Shown here piece by piece: positions 1 through 7,023 of a DNA stretch of 11,041 bases (positions are counted from its first letter, which is position 1; each line of letters opens with the position of its first letter). Source of the stretch: Ochromonadaceae sp. CCMP2298 (Eukaryota; Sar; Synurophyceae; Ochromonadales; Ochromonadaceae). The DNA lies in the NCBI GenBank assembly GCA_026770595.1, contig MU634629.1, positions 1-11,041 on the forward strand. Reading direction: 5' to 3'. The notes beneath the pieces are model-generated. The model was given only the letters and a program-made list of their open reading frames with translations, was not told the DNA's origin and did not search any database. The position numbers and the translations under genes were made by a program.

Positions 1-120
1 GCATTTGTTGACGATACGTATGAGCACGGAGGACACCAAGAAGAGACGAACGCGCCTGGTGCAATGAGTAGTGACGATGATGAGGACGAGGACATGTACA
101 TTTACCTCAGGAACCATTAA
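1..120 (+). CDS. 3' end of an unrecognised protein with an acidic C-terminus (partial)
   Basis: The first reading frame is open from base 1 to a TAA at 118-120, giving the last 39 residues of a protein whose start lies outside the window. The tail is strongly acidic: after a Gly/Glu/His/Asn-rich stretch comes MSSDDDEDEDMYIYLRNH and the stop. An internal ATG at 64 could start an 18-residue peptide, but the frame is open above it, so a C-terminal fragment is more likely. An AATAAA hexamer about 80 bases downstream fits a eukaryotic 3' end. No domain is visible and I do not recognise the family. The short length means chance openness cannot be excluded. Confidence 0.45.
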   Translation, partial: AFVDDTYEHGGHQEETNAPGAMSSDDDEDEDMYIYLRNH

Positions 121-198
121 CCAACTGGCGATTTCGAGGCGAGTTTTGCCGCGTCAACAGTTTCGCTCAGCACTTGAATCGGATTTTTGATCAGCTGA

Positions 199-204
199 AA
201 TAAA
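199..204 (+). promoter_or_regulatory. Candidate polyadenylation signal AATAAA
   Basis: AATAAA lies 79 bases after the stop of the partial gene at 1-120 and just before the foldback element. The position is reasonable for a cleavage/polyadenylation signal, but the hexamer is also expected by chance in AT-rich sequence. Confidence 0.3.
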
Positions 205-623
205 GGGGGACCGAACTGGCGGTCAAAATTATGCGCAAAATTATTTTTGCGGGTAAAACGCCTAAATATTGAAACACGCGCAACTTAGATATTACTCATA
301 GCTACTCATAATGATTGATTCAGGCCATGAAAAATAAATTTTAGTTGAGTAATGCGATGCTTGCACATCCAACACGTTTATTTTGGTTGGATGAATATTA
401 AATTTCAAAATTCAATTGAATGAGGTCCGTATTTAATATTCATCCAACCAAAATAAACGTGTTAGATGTGCAAGCATCGCATTACTCAACCAAAATTTAT
501 TTTTATGGCCTGAATCAATCATCATGAGTAGTATCAAGTGGTTTTTAAGATGTATTTTTGGGTGCATGTTTCGATATTTAGGCGTTTCATCCGCAAAATT
601 TTGACCGCCAGTTCGACCGCCTT
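203..623. mobile_element. Foldback/MITE-like element, about 420 bp, with long inverted arms
   Basis: Nearly the whole segment is one inverted repeat. The inner arms, about 353-403 and 431-481, are identical over roughly 50 bases except for one mismatch and flank a 27-base loop (404-430). Pairing continues outward with scattered mismatches (for example the GATTGATTCAGGCCAT block near 313 and its complement near 510). It ends in terminal arms that share CGAACTGGCGGTCAAAATT (about 212-230 and 597-614). The regions between about 240 and 300 and their partners are more diverged and include small indels. There is no coding frame inside. No clean target-site duplication is visible, so superfamily and exact ends are unassigned. 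Confidence 0.75.
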
Positions 624-655
624 GTTTTCAAAAACAATTATTTTTGTGTCACTGA

Positions 656-1312
656 GACTGGCAGAGAGTCCACATTATTTTAGCTGATAGCACGCAAATT
701 ATTGACTCCGCCATTTTTTGGGGCGGAGTTCCGATGATATTGGGGGACCCAATAGGGAATGGGTTGAACGCACGGGGAAAGGGTTAGGGTCGTTTCATAC
801 AGACGATTTTTGCAAATATCTCAAGTTCCAAATGTCACCAAAAGTGAGTTTTGAGGCAATTGTCAATTTACATGTTGGGTGTACAATGACAATTGGCTCA
901 AAAGCCACCAAAAATCGCTCAAAAATCGTTTGTATGAAACGACCCTTATCGCAGGAGGGTGTCTCAAGCAAACACAGATGCGGAGACAGTGGACGAGGGA
1001 ACGGGTGACCTCTTAGAGGAGGGCCTTGGAGCTCTTGGGCTGGAGGACGACGATGGGGGACTAGCCGAGGCTACTTAGCAGATGTTAGCTTTGGGCTCTC
1101 AGGCCCTAGGGGAAGTGGACGAGGCGCAGAAGACTGTTGCACAGGCTGCACATGAGGACTTGGAGGCTTGATGCAAGGTATTCAAGGACACTCGCACTGC
1201 ACGTACCACCGCCGACCCTTCCGACTTCACCGCCGACCCTCCCGACCTCCCGAGAGGCTCAGGAGTTTTGACTGACTACATTGCAAGGGCATGTTCGGTA
1301 GGACAATGCTGA
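656..1312 (+). pseudogene. Decayed unrecognised gene, interrupted by a MITE and two stops
   Basis: One plus-strand frame reads like protein on both sides of the MITE. Before it are hydrophobic and Gly-rich residues (VHIILADSTQIIDSAIFWGG, then VPMILGDPIGNGLNARGKG). After it comes an acidic stretch (RVSQANTDAETVDEGTGDLL and onward). The insert plus one TTA copy is 162 bases, so the frame matches across it, but the insertion junction makes a TAG at 785-787. Further in-frame stops are TAG 1076-1078 and TGA 1169-1171. Coding-like sequence (ALGEVDEAQKTVAQAAHEDL) lies between them, and the frame finally closes at 1310-1312. The start is not visible: a TGA at 653-655 closes the frame, although the CTGGCAG just after it could be a 3' splice site. 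I do not recognise the family. TAG at 1076 could instead be the original stop. Confidence 0.45.
784..948. mobile_element. Tourist-like MITE (PIF/Harbinger type) with TTA target duplication
   Basis: The element proper is 787-945 (159 bp). Its terminal inverted repeats begin GGGTCGTTTCATACA and match over 26 bases with one mismatch (787-812 against 920-945). TTA is present on both sides (784-786 and 946-948), the usual 3-bp target of PIF/Harbinger elements and their Tourist MITEs. Inside, a second inverted pair (around 848-864 and 886-900, core CAATTGTCA) makes the element fold back almost completely. It has no coding capacity. It sits inside the decayed reading frame at 656-1312 and introduces a stop at its left junction. 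A Tc1/mariner-type TA target is a weaker alternative. Confidence 0.82.
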
Positions 1313-1320
1313 CTACTTAC

Positions 1321-1812
1321 CTGCGCGAGATAAGGGGCGTGCGAACACGCATGCAGGCATACCCACGCGCACATGCACGCCTCCGCCGCCGGGTCGGACT
1401 TGATCTTAGAAGTTTGGAGAGCCTCCGCTTGGAGCTTGCGGGTCGCCGTGATTTGCTTGTTGAAGGAGACCACCGCATCGGGGAGGACATGATTTAGCGC
1501 CCTATCCTCATCATCGAATAGATTTAAATCACTCCACGTATCAGCACGAGTCTGACGGAAAAGGGAAGAGTGATAGTGTGTCTGTGCGAACGAGTAGTTG
1601 AATCGGTGAGAGTGCTTCCTCCCCTTGACGCCAGGGTTGTATCGATCCACCTATTGATTGGCTCGAAGATGACAGCCGCATCTGACAGCTCCGTCACGCG
1701 GCAAATAAAATTCGCCCGCGCCTTGGTGCACTTGGTTATAAGTAGGACTGGTGGAACACGGACATATCTGGGTTTCGGGACTTCAACCTGTCCAAGCCTT
1801 CGCTTTGATCAT
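1321..1812 (-). pseudogene. Frameshifted coding remnant, unrecognised
   Basis: Two minus-strand frames read like consecutive parts of one protein. From about 1812 down to about 1625 the frame gives VEVPKPRYVRVPPVLLITK, then TKARANFICRVTELSDAAVI and FEPINRWIDTTLAS. From about 1640 down a frame shifted relative to it gives HSHRFNYSFAQTHYHSSLFR, then ADTWSDLNLFDDEDRALNHV and FNKQITATRKLQAEALQTS. The second part ends in CAG followed by GTAAGT (donor at 1319-1320), a near-ideal 5' splice site. The switch of frame near 1625-1640 is either a mutation or a missed intron. There is no ATG at the upstream end, where a TGA lies just above. The plus-strand reading of the same DNA is Arg-rich and looks like an antisense shadow. 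I cannot name the family. Confidence 0.4.
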
Positions 1813-1917
1813 GTTTGCTCCTGCTCCCGCTGCTGTGAAGCCTTGCTGCTGCTGCTGCTTCGCTTTGATCATGTATGCTCCTGCTCCCGCTGCTGTTAAG
1901 CCTTCCTGCTGCTGTTG
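1798..1917. repeat. 60-bp tandem duplication in CTG-rich sequence
   Basis: Two adjacent 60-base copies (1798-1857 and 1858-1917) share CTTCGCTTTGATCATG, then GCTCCTGCTCCCGCTGCTGT, and a CTG/TGC run, with only a few substitutions. On the plus strand one frame reads FALIM(F/Y)APAPAAVKP followed by a Cys run in each copy. Because the unit is a multiple of three, any reading frame across it is kept. It may belong to the low-complexity gene remnant downstream, since similar Ala/Pro/Lys wording (GAAPQPVKDYR) follows at about 1972. Confidence 0.75.
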
Positions 1918-1953
1918 CAATAAAATTTGTGTTGCATTGGGACTGGTGGTGTC

Positions 1954-2850
1954 TCAACGTTGTGCCTTAAAGGTGCTGCACCACAGCCTGTAAAAGACTA
2001 CAGATAAAAAGACTACTTCCTCGATTAAATAAGAATCGCTGCAGCTGCTGCCGCCGCTGCTGCCAAAGCCGATGCGATCACCGTAAAAAAAGCTGCCAAT
2101 TATTTGTGCTGCTACGGGCTGTACTGCTGCAGCATTTGGTCTAATAATAATACCAGTAACATTGCAGTAGCTGCAGAGGCTGCCGCGGATGCTGTATACA
2201 AGCTCGTCGGAAATTCTGCTAAGTTTGCTGAAGCTACCGAGGGTGGTGACATCACGGGTGTTATCGAAGCAGGAAAGGGTGGATTTGACGCAGCCAAGGA
2301 TTTAAGAAAGGGTGTCGAAAACGGGCAAAAGAAGTTTAAGAAATTGAAGAAGAGTGCCGACAAGGAGTTTGGCAAAGGCGGCGGCGAAGGCTGGCAAGAA
2401 GGCTGGCAAGGGGTTGGGAAGCAAGGTCAAGAAGGAGATGACTGAGGCGGGCAAGGATCGAAAGGAGGCAGCGAATTAGGCGAAGTTGACTGCGAAGGAG
2501 GCAGCAAAGGAGGCCAAGGGGGTTGTGAAGGCGACAAGCAAGGAGGCGAAAGGGGATGTGAAGGGAGCAGAGAAGTAGATGAAGGGTGCTCTTAAGGGTA
2601 TCAAGAAGAAGGGCAACTTGGAGGGTGCAGAGTTTAACGAGGAGGCGGAGGAGGAGGGAGAGGAGTTGGAAGAGGAGGAAGAAAAGGAAGAGGAGGAGGG
2701 GGAGGATTTGGATGAGGAATCGGAGGAGGAGGAAGAGTCTGAGGAGGAGGAAGAGTCTGAGGAGTAAGAGTCTGAGAAGAGGAAGAGTCTGAGGAGGAGG
2801 AGGAGTTGGATGAAGAGTCGGTTGAGTCGGCGGACGATGACGACGAGTAG
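1954..2850 (+). pseudogene. Decayed gene for an Ala/Lys-rich protein with an acidic tail
   Basis: The frame from about 1972 reads GAAPQPVKDYR, stops at TAA 2005, stops again at TAA 2026, then gives an Ala run and a helix-like stretch (VAAEAAADAVYKLVGNSAKF, later VIEAGKGGFDAAKDLRKGVE). Near 2372 the sense shifts by one base: the next frame gives AKAAAKAGKKAGKGLGSKVK and Lys/Ala repeats, broken by TAG at 2477 and TAG at 2576, then a Glu/Asp tract to TAA at 2765. A further one-base loss near 2780 restores the acidic reading (ELDEESVESADDDDE) up to TAG 2848-2850. The composition is like a basic histone-H1-like or structural protein with an acidic tail, but low complexity prevents family assignment. 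Two frameshifts and several stops indicate decay. The long minus-strand Ser/Leu/Pro frames here are antisense shadows. Confidence 0.55.
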
Positions 2851-2854
2851 AAGA

Positions 2855-2890
2855 ATAGGAGGAAGGATAGGAGGAAGGATAGGAGGAAGG
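2855..2890. repeat. Three exact copies of a 12-bp unit
   Basis: ATAGGAGGAAGG occurs three times in a row, directly after the acidic tract of the decayed gene, and is followed by a fourth partial unit. It looks like ordinary slippage of purine-rich sequence. Confidence 0.85.
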
Positions 2891-3128
2891 CTAGGTGTAT
2901 TTGAGGAGTTAGTTTTGATAAGGCATAGGGCAAAATGCATAGAGCAGAGGCGTCCAGGGGCTAACTTGTATGGTATCTGGGAGGCTGCTGTATAGCAGGA
3001 CAGAGGACAGAGCAAACAGCGCAGGAAAGAATAGAATAAAATGTAAACAAACCACACTGCTGGAGGCACTACTAGAAAGGTACCCATGGGTGGCGGTAAT
3101 GTTAACTTATCTACATCTTTTTGTGTAC

Positions 3129-3524
3129 AAGGCGATGGCGAGCGAAACGTACGGCAAAAACCGAAACGTACATCTTCCCCTCTATTTTTGCGACGAGGAC
3201 AGCTTCGAGATCAAATCGAAGCACAGATCTGAAGAACTATCCCACGCAGGCCTGACAAGCGCGCATCCGAGTGTCCAGTTCAATCTGCTTCTTGCAGTGG
3301 CATCCGCACTGGATCTGCCTCTCGCGCTTTGTGCGACCTCTTTCGCTGTTCATCACGACGGCAGATCGAGAGAGTGTTAGAGATGCGCGCGCGAAGTTGT
3401 TACAGAATTGCGACTCACCTGCATTTAAATCGTGTCCCGATTTGAATTGGCCGTAGAAGTTCCGTTTTGAACCACAAAAAAAACGTACCTTTGCTGAAAC
3501 GTACGTTTCGCCCGCCGACGCCTT
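3129..3524. mobile_element. Element with 25-bp imperfect terminal inverted repeats, about 400 bp
   Basis: The left end AAGGCGATGGCGAGCGAAAC (3129 onward, continuing GTACG) is repeated in inverted orientation at 3500-3524 with three mismatches in 25 bases. A further CGAAACGTAC lies just inside the left arm (3162-3171), and AACGTAC recurs inside the right arm, so the ends carry repeated subterminal motifs of the kind transposases bind. No clear target duplication is visible (flanks GTAC and ATGG), so the superfamily is open. The interior contains a short Cys-rich minus-strand frame, described separately. It may be a non-autonomous DNA transposon. Confidence 0.6.
3237..3353 (-). CDS. Possible 38-residue Cys-rich peptide inside the 3129-3524 element
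   Basis: An ATG at 3351-3353 starts a minus-strand frame of 38 codons ending at 3237. Its first third is basic (MNSERGRTKRERQ). It then has CGCHCKKQIELDTRMRACQA followed by CVG, that is C-x-C-x-C early and C-x2-C late, a spacing that could bind zinc. The frame is open upstream to about 3551. A good donor (GCAG followed by GTGAGT, near 3420) suggests alternative splicing or a fragment of a larger gene. No family is recognised, and small Cys-rich frames arise by chance. Confidence 0.22.
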   Translation of the reverse strand: MNSERGRTKRERQIQCGCHCKKQIELDTRMRACQACVG

Positions 3525-3852
3525 ATGGCAACAGAACAAAACACTATGCAATGTAAAATCTGGTTCGGTGTTTGATGCTCATGTGACTGATGATGTTAAA
3601 TATTACCAGTTCTCAATTGCGTGGATCTTCATTACTTAGACGAAAAGAGTTTAAAGTTACTACGGTGGAGACCTCATGTGTGCCAGAAAACAGCCATTTC
3701 TGTATGGCAGTAGAACATCCGATACGTGCATCCTATGTCCCTTTCATAGTCCCTCGATTTTCTCCTTTAGCCCCTGTCCCTCTATCCCTTCGCTCCTATG
3801 CCGTACTCGATTGGACGCCACATCCCATACGCCATGTGCAGTCATTAGGCGC
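3525..3852. other. Intergenic 3' flank of hslU, no gene seen
   Basis: This stretch follows the hslU stop on the minus strand and should contain its 3' untranslated region. No AATAAA on the minus strand is evident, and no repeat or coding frame stands out. Plus-strand frames starting here run antisense through the last hslU exon and are shadows. Confidence 0.5.
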
Positions 3853-5857
3853 CTACAGTATGTACTTGCGCATATCCGACGACAGCAACAGATCACTAAC
3901 CCTCTTCTGTACGTACTCCTTCGTCACCTGCACCTGCTCCCCCGCCCTCTCCGGCGCATCGAACGATATCTCCTCCATTACTCGCTCAATCACCGTATGC
4001 AGCCTTCTCGCGCCTATATTCTCCACCGATCTATTCGCCATGAAAGCCACCCGAGCGATCTCGCGGATCGCCAAGTCTTCGAAAACCAGGTCCACCTTTT
4101 CGGATTTCATCAGCTCTACCTGCTGTCGGATGAGGTTTGTGACGGGCTCGGTGAGGATTCGGTACATGTCTTCCTCAGTCAGACCTGTGGGGGTAATGAG
4201 GTTTAGAAAAGCATGGTAATGCTAGAGTGAGAATAAAAACCAAAACATCAGATAAATTTGGGCTTAAAGTATCAAAGGTATCGAAGGTATCAAAAGTATG
4301 AAATGTATGCTCACCCTTGAGCGTGACTCTGATGGGCAATCGTCCCTGCAGCTCTGCCAGCAGGTCGGAGGGCTTGGAGGTGTGGAAGGCGCCCGACGCG
4401 ATAAACAGGATGAAGTCTGTGTTGACGTTGCCGTGCTTGGTGGAGATGGAGGAGCCTTGAGGGGTGATGGGGGTTGGGGGTGAGGATAGGTTGGGGCATA
4501 GCATGGAGATGGTGTGCGTGTGTGTGCATATATGTATTGGCGTACCTTCGATCAGCGGCAGTAGGTCCCTCTGCACCCCCTCGGAGGAGGCGTCAGCCCC
4601 CCTGTAGTCTCCACTAGACACGATCTTGTCGATCTCGTCGATGAACACGATGCCCCCGTCCTCCACCGCCTGAATGGCCTCCCTGGGCACGTCAAATTGT
4701 TCTAGAAGCTTCTCCGCCTCGGACTCTGCGTGTAGGGGTTGGGGGTTGGGGGTGAATAGTGTGAGTGTATGCGTATATGTGGGCTTGTATGGGTGTAGAT
4801 ATGTGTCTGTCATGTAGATTTGTCAATGTAACTACCTTCGATCAGCGGCCTAGCCTCGGACACCTTCATCTTCCTCGACTCCTTCTTGGCCTTGTTCGGC
4901 GCCCCCCCCTTCGCGATTTTGAAAATCTCCGTGGCAATAGTGCCGGGGTTGTTGATATCGAAGGCTACAGAATTGGAAGACTTTGCGGGCATGTCGTAGT
5001 CGATTAGCAGCTCGTCGCAGTCGCCGGAGCGCAGTTGGTACCGGAAGGATTCCTTGGTGCGGCCCTCGGAGTTCACGCCCACCAGCTTGTTGAGAATGTA
5101 CTCCTCAGCGGCCTCTGCTGCTTCCGCGCGTACCACTCCCTTGAGTCGCTTTTTGGTCATGGAGATGGAGACGTCCACTAGGTCGCGTATGATCTATGGA
5201 TAAACAAGATTAACAAGATGAACAATAACGTTGACAAACTTAGATGATATACAGAATCAACATCCGTTGAATACACACTCACCCACCCAAGGAAAGATGC
5301 TGCGTGTGTATGCTACAAACATCTGCTGCTGTATATGCTGTATATGCGTTAAATAGATTGATTACAGTAAGTACCTGGTCCACATCCTTGCCGTGGAAGC
5401 CGACCTCAGTGAACTTGGTCGCCTCCACCTTGATGAAAGGAGCCTGGGAGAGCTTCGCGATACGGCGGGCGATCTCCGTCTTTCCGCAGCCTGTAGGCCC
5501 GATCATGAGAATGTTCTTGGGGATGACTTCGTTACGCATATCGTCTCCTAGCTGGTGGCGGCGCCAGCGGTTACGTAGAGCGATGGCCACTGCCCGCTTG
5601 GCATCTGCCTGCCCCACGATATAGCTGTCTAGTCGCGCCACTACCTCGCGAGGCTTCAGCGCACCGTTGAAGAGGTCTTCCTCGGGCTCCGCTACGTGCA
5701 CCTCGATGGTTGGCAGCTCGGGCGCAGGGGCGGCGACGGCACAGAAGGTGCGGGCAAGAGGGAAGGCACTCGTCGAACTGAGGCTCCCCTGTCTGGTAAG
5801 AGCGTTGCGATGGGCCTTCAGGACCGCCCCTCCGAATTGTACTGTCTTTCCGATCAT
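3853..5857 (-). CDS. hslU: Mitochondrial HslU (ClpY) ATPase subunit of the HslVU protease, five exons
   Basis: HslU is the AAA+ unfoldase that feeds proteins to the HslV peptidase; here it is probably in mitochondria. Exons, in order: 5857-5375, 5193-4836, 4725-4546, 4455-4315 and 4184-3853. All introns are GT-AG (181, 110, 90 and 130 bp). The joined 1494 bp stay in frame and give 497 residues (E. coli HslU has 443). Residues 1 to about 50 are basic, Ser/Ala-rich and poor in acids, a good presequence. Then follow [20 protein letters not shown], Walker A GPTGCGKT (120-127), pore loop GFHG (153-156), a shortened I domain, Walker [10 protein letters not shown] (305-313), GRLPIR (378-383), the sensor-2 region [11 protein letters not shown] (445-455) and the C-terminal tail KYIL, which docks on HslV. 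The ATG at 5857 has A at -3. The frame is also open to an ATG at 6067 (70 more residues) in a weaker context. hslV is not in the window. Confidence 0.95.
4269..4309. repeat. 9-bp minisatellite in hslU intron 4
   Basis: Four and a half copies of a GTATCAAAG-like unit lie tandemly in the intron, next to the 5' splice site on the minus strand. Read through, the unit encodes a repeating Phe-Asp-Thr triplet, so intron retention would add residues rather than stop at once. It is probably neutral slippage. Confidence 0.8.
4461..4498 (+). repeat. G-rich tract (C-rich polypyrimidine tract of hslU intron 3)
   Basis: The plus strand carries GGGG, GGGGG, GGGGG and a more distant GGGG, separated by short spacers. 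This could fold as a G-quadruplex in DNA; in the transcript it is the C-rich tract before the intron 3 acceptor. A sister tract occurs in intron 2 at 4736-4753. Confidence 0.5.
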
Positions 5858-6117
5858 CTTCTTTCTAACTGAGCCGACTACCGGTAGCCGTAACTGTTCT
5901 CTTCGAGCTGCCTCACTCGCGACTGAGCAGTACAGCAGTTGCGTCCGCGGCCTGAACTCCGCTGCGGCTGGGCAGTGCGAAGTGCAATCCGATTTGGGAC
6001 GGAGATGACAGACGACTGAGCAAAAGTATGCTTCCCAAGCACTTTTCGTTATCTGGAACTCCGTCATCAGCAGGCTGCAACAGAAGTCGAGAGATCTGCA
6101 GAAGGTGCCAATTCCAG

Positions 6118-6135
6118 CCCCGATCGAAATCGGGG
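6118..6135. promoter_or_regulatory. Short hairpin upstream of hslU
   Basis: CCCCGAT and ATCGGGG are perfect inverted 7-mers around a four-base loop, TTCG as read in the hslU direction. It lies 260 bases before the preferred start codon and 50 before the alternative one. It may be in the promoter or the 5' untranslated region; a role is not shown. Confidence 0.4.
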
Positions 6136-6176
6136 ACTTTGATTTGATTCCTGTACTTTCATTCTGGGTTTAACTA

Positions 6177-6186
6177 ATTGGCCAAT
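6177..6186. promoter_or_regulatory. CCAAT-box palindrome ATTGGCCAAT
   Basis: The ten-base palindrome gives a CCAAT box in both orientations, the recognition core of NF-Y/HAP-type factors. It lies 110 bases upstream of the alternative hslU ATG (6067) and 320 upstream of the preferred one (5857), a plausible promoter distance. No TATA box is obvious near it. Confidence 0.4.
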
Positions 6187-6444
6187 GCGGTCGGAAATCC
6201 GGACACTTTTCTATACGCGCTAACTACACCAATTCTGAATCTTCTATAACTATCATGGGATGGATCGAACCAAACAAGGCTTCTATTTCAGACCATGCAG
6301 TTGTGTTTTCTAATAATTTGTTGTTGTATTCCATCTATTCAGTAAGAGTGCGTTCGGTTTGCCACATCGGCTGTATTTTGCGTGTTTTGTACGTGCTATT
6401 TTCCGAACGGCCGGTGTTATTTTGGGTGAACAAATCCAGCCGAT

Positions 6445-6501
6445 GCCACACAGCGCCCATCGCGCTTTTCTTTTCAACAGGCGCGATGGGCGCTGTGTGG
6501 C
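6445..6501. repeat. Perfect 21-bp inverted repeat with 15-base loop
   Basis: GCCACACAGCGCCCATCGCGC (6445-6465) is exactly complementary to 6481-6501 across a T/C-rich loop (6466-6480). It ends 40 bases before the ATG of the Myb-like gene. In the transcript it would be a very stable GC-rich hairpin in the leader. It may also be a subterminal binding site of the transposon or the mark of a palindromic rearrangement. Confidence 0.9.
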
Positions 6502-6541
6502 CAGGCTGAATTCAAAATCATATTTCACATTTGACATCAAC

Positions 6542-6841
6542 ATGGCCGAACCTGCTCCATCTGCTCCTCTCACTCTCGCTGTGGTGGTGCCCAGTCGTCC
6601 CCCTTTGGTGCCGAATACGAAGGCCAACTGGACGGAAGCACTGCAGCAGAATCTGGTCGATGCGTGCATGTCAGTGGTCGAGTCTGGCGCCTTTGCAGAT
6701 AATGGCTTCAAGACCAGCAAGTGGAAAGCCATTGTAGACCACTTTCAGAGTGGTTCAGGCTTTCACTACTCGAAGGACCAACTGCAGCCTCAACTCAACG
6801 AACTGTCGTGTGCAGAGCCCTCCCAGCCTGCAAGGATATAG
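6542..6841 (+). pseudogene. Truncated Myb/SANT-like DNA-binding protein of a Harbinger element
   Basis: ATG at 6542 (context CAACATGG) starts a 99-residue frame ending at TAG 6839-6841. Residues about 30-83 form a Myb/SANT-like domain: WTEALQQNLVDACMSVVESG, then FKTSKWKAIVDHFQ and YSKDQLQPQLNEL. The Trp-containing first helix, the TSKW motif and the QLQPQLNEL helix are typical of the Myb-like protein that accompanies Harbinger transposases and helps them bind the transposon ends. After LNEL the expected next helix and the whole C-terminal part are missing. The remaining 15 residues are antisense of the adjacent transposase, so the gene was truncated by the deletion that fused the two. The frame is open further upstream, but the ATG at 6542 fits the domain start best. 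Confidence 0.7.
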
Positions 6842-7023
6842 GAAAAAGTCATATCCAGATTGCACACAGCCAGAACATTCTGAGATATATAGCCTTTCCT
6901 GTTACGGTAAGGGGCCTGCTTGTCGGTCGCGATGAACGCGGGGACGTGTGTGCAGTCCAGTGCCCCAATACAGCCAACGAAGGGCGTGTACTTGGTTAAG
7001 ATGAAAGAGCGCTTCAAGGCCTC
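6790..7023 (-). pseudogene. Fragment of a PIF/Harbinger (HARBI1-like) DDE transposase
   Basis: The minus-strand frame gives KYTPFVGCIGALDCTHVPAF, then YRNRKGYISQNVLAVCNLDM and GWEGSAHDS. These are the central motifs of HARBI1-like transposases: the first catalytic Asp in GALDxTH (here Cys replaces the usual Gly after it), the YRNRKGYxSQNVLA block and the second catalytic Asp in GSAHDS. After HDSSLS the frame ends at 6790, where the C-terminal third with the last catalytic residue should begin. Upstream it is closed by a TGA at 7024-7026. Readable sequence continues in a frame shifted by one base (GSFFPGKATERP), which suggests a frameshift. The N-terminal half is degraded or unrecognisable up to about 7355. 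It cannot encode an active enzyme. Confidence 0.85.

Noticed and set aside
1291-1497. Arg-rich plus-strand frame of 68 codons
   Set aside because: The minus strand gives a more natural protein over the same bases and ends at a good splice donor.
2476-3087. Long minus-strand frame rich in Ser, Leu and Pro
   Set aside because: It is the complement of the Glu/Lys-rich plus-strand tract. The Ser runs are the antisense of GAG/GAA codons, and it has no independent support.
3590-4219. Plus-strand open frames of 176-209 codons
   Set aside because: They run antisense through the last exon of hslU, whose minus-strand reading is strongly conserved. Composition is typical of a shadow.
4175-4813. Single continuous 212-residue minus-strand protein
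   Set aside because: It reads through introns 2, 3 and 4 of hslU by chance openness. The conserved HslU sequence is recovered only after removing the GT-AG introns.
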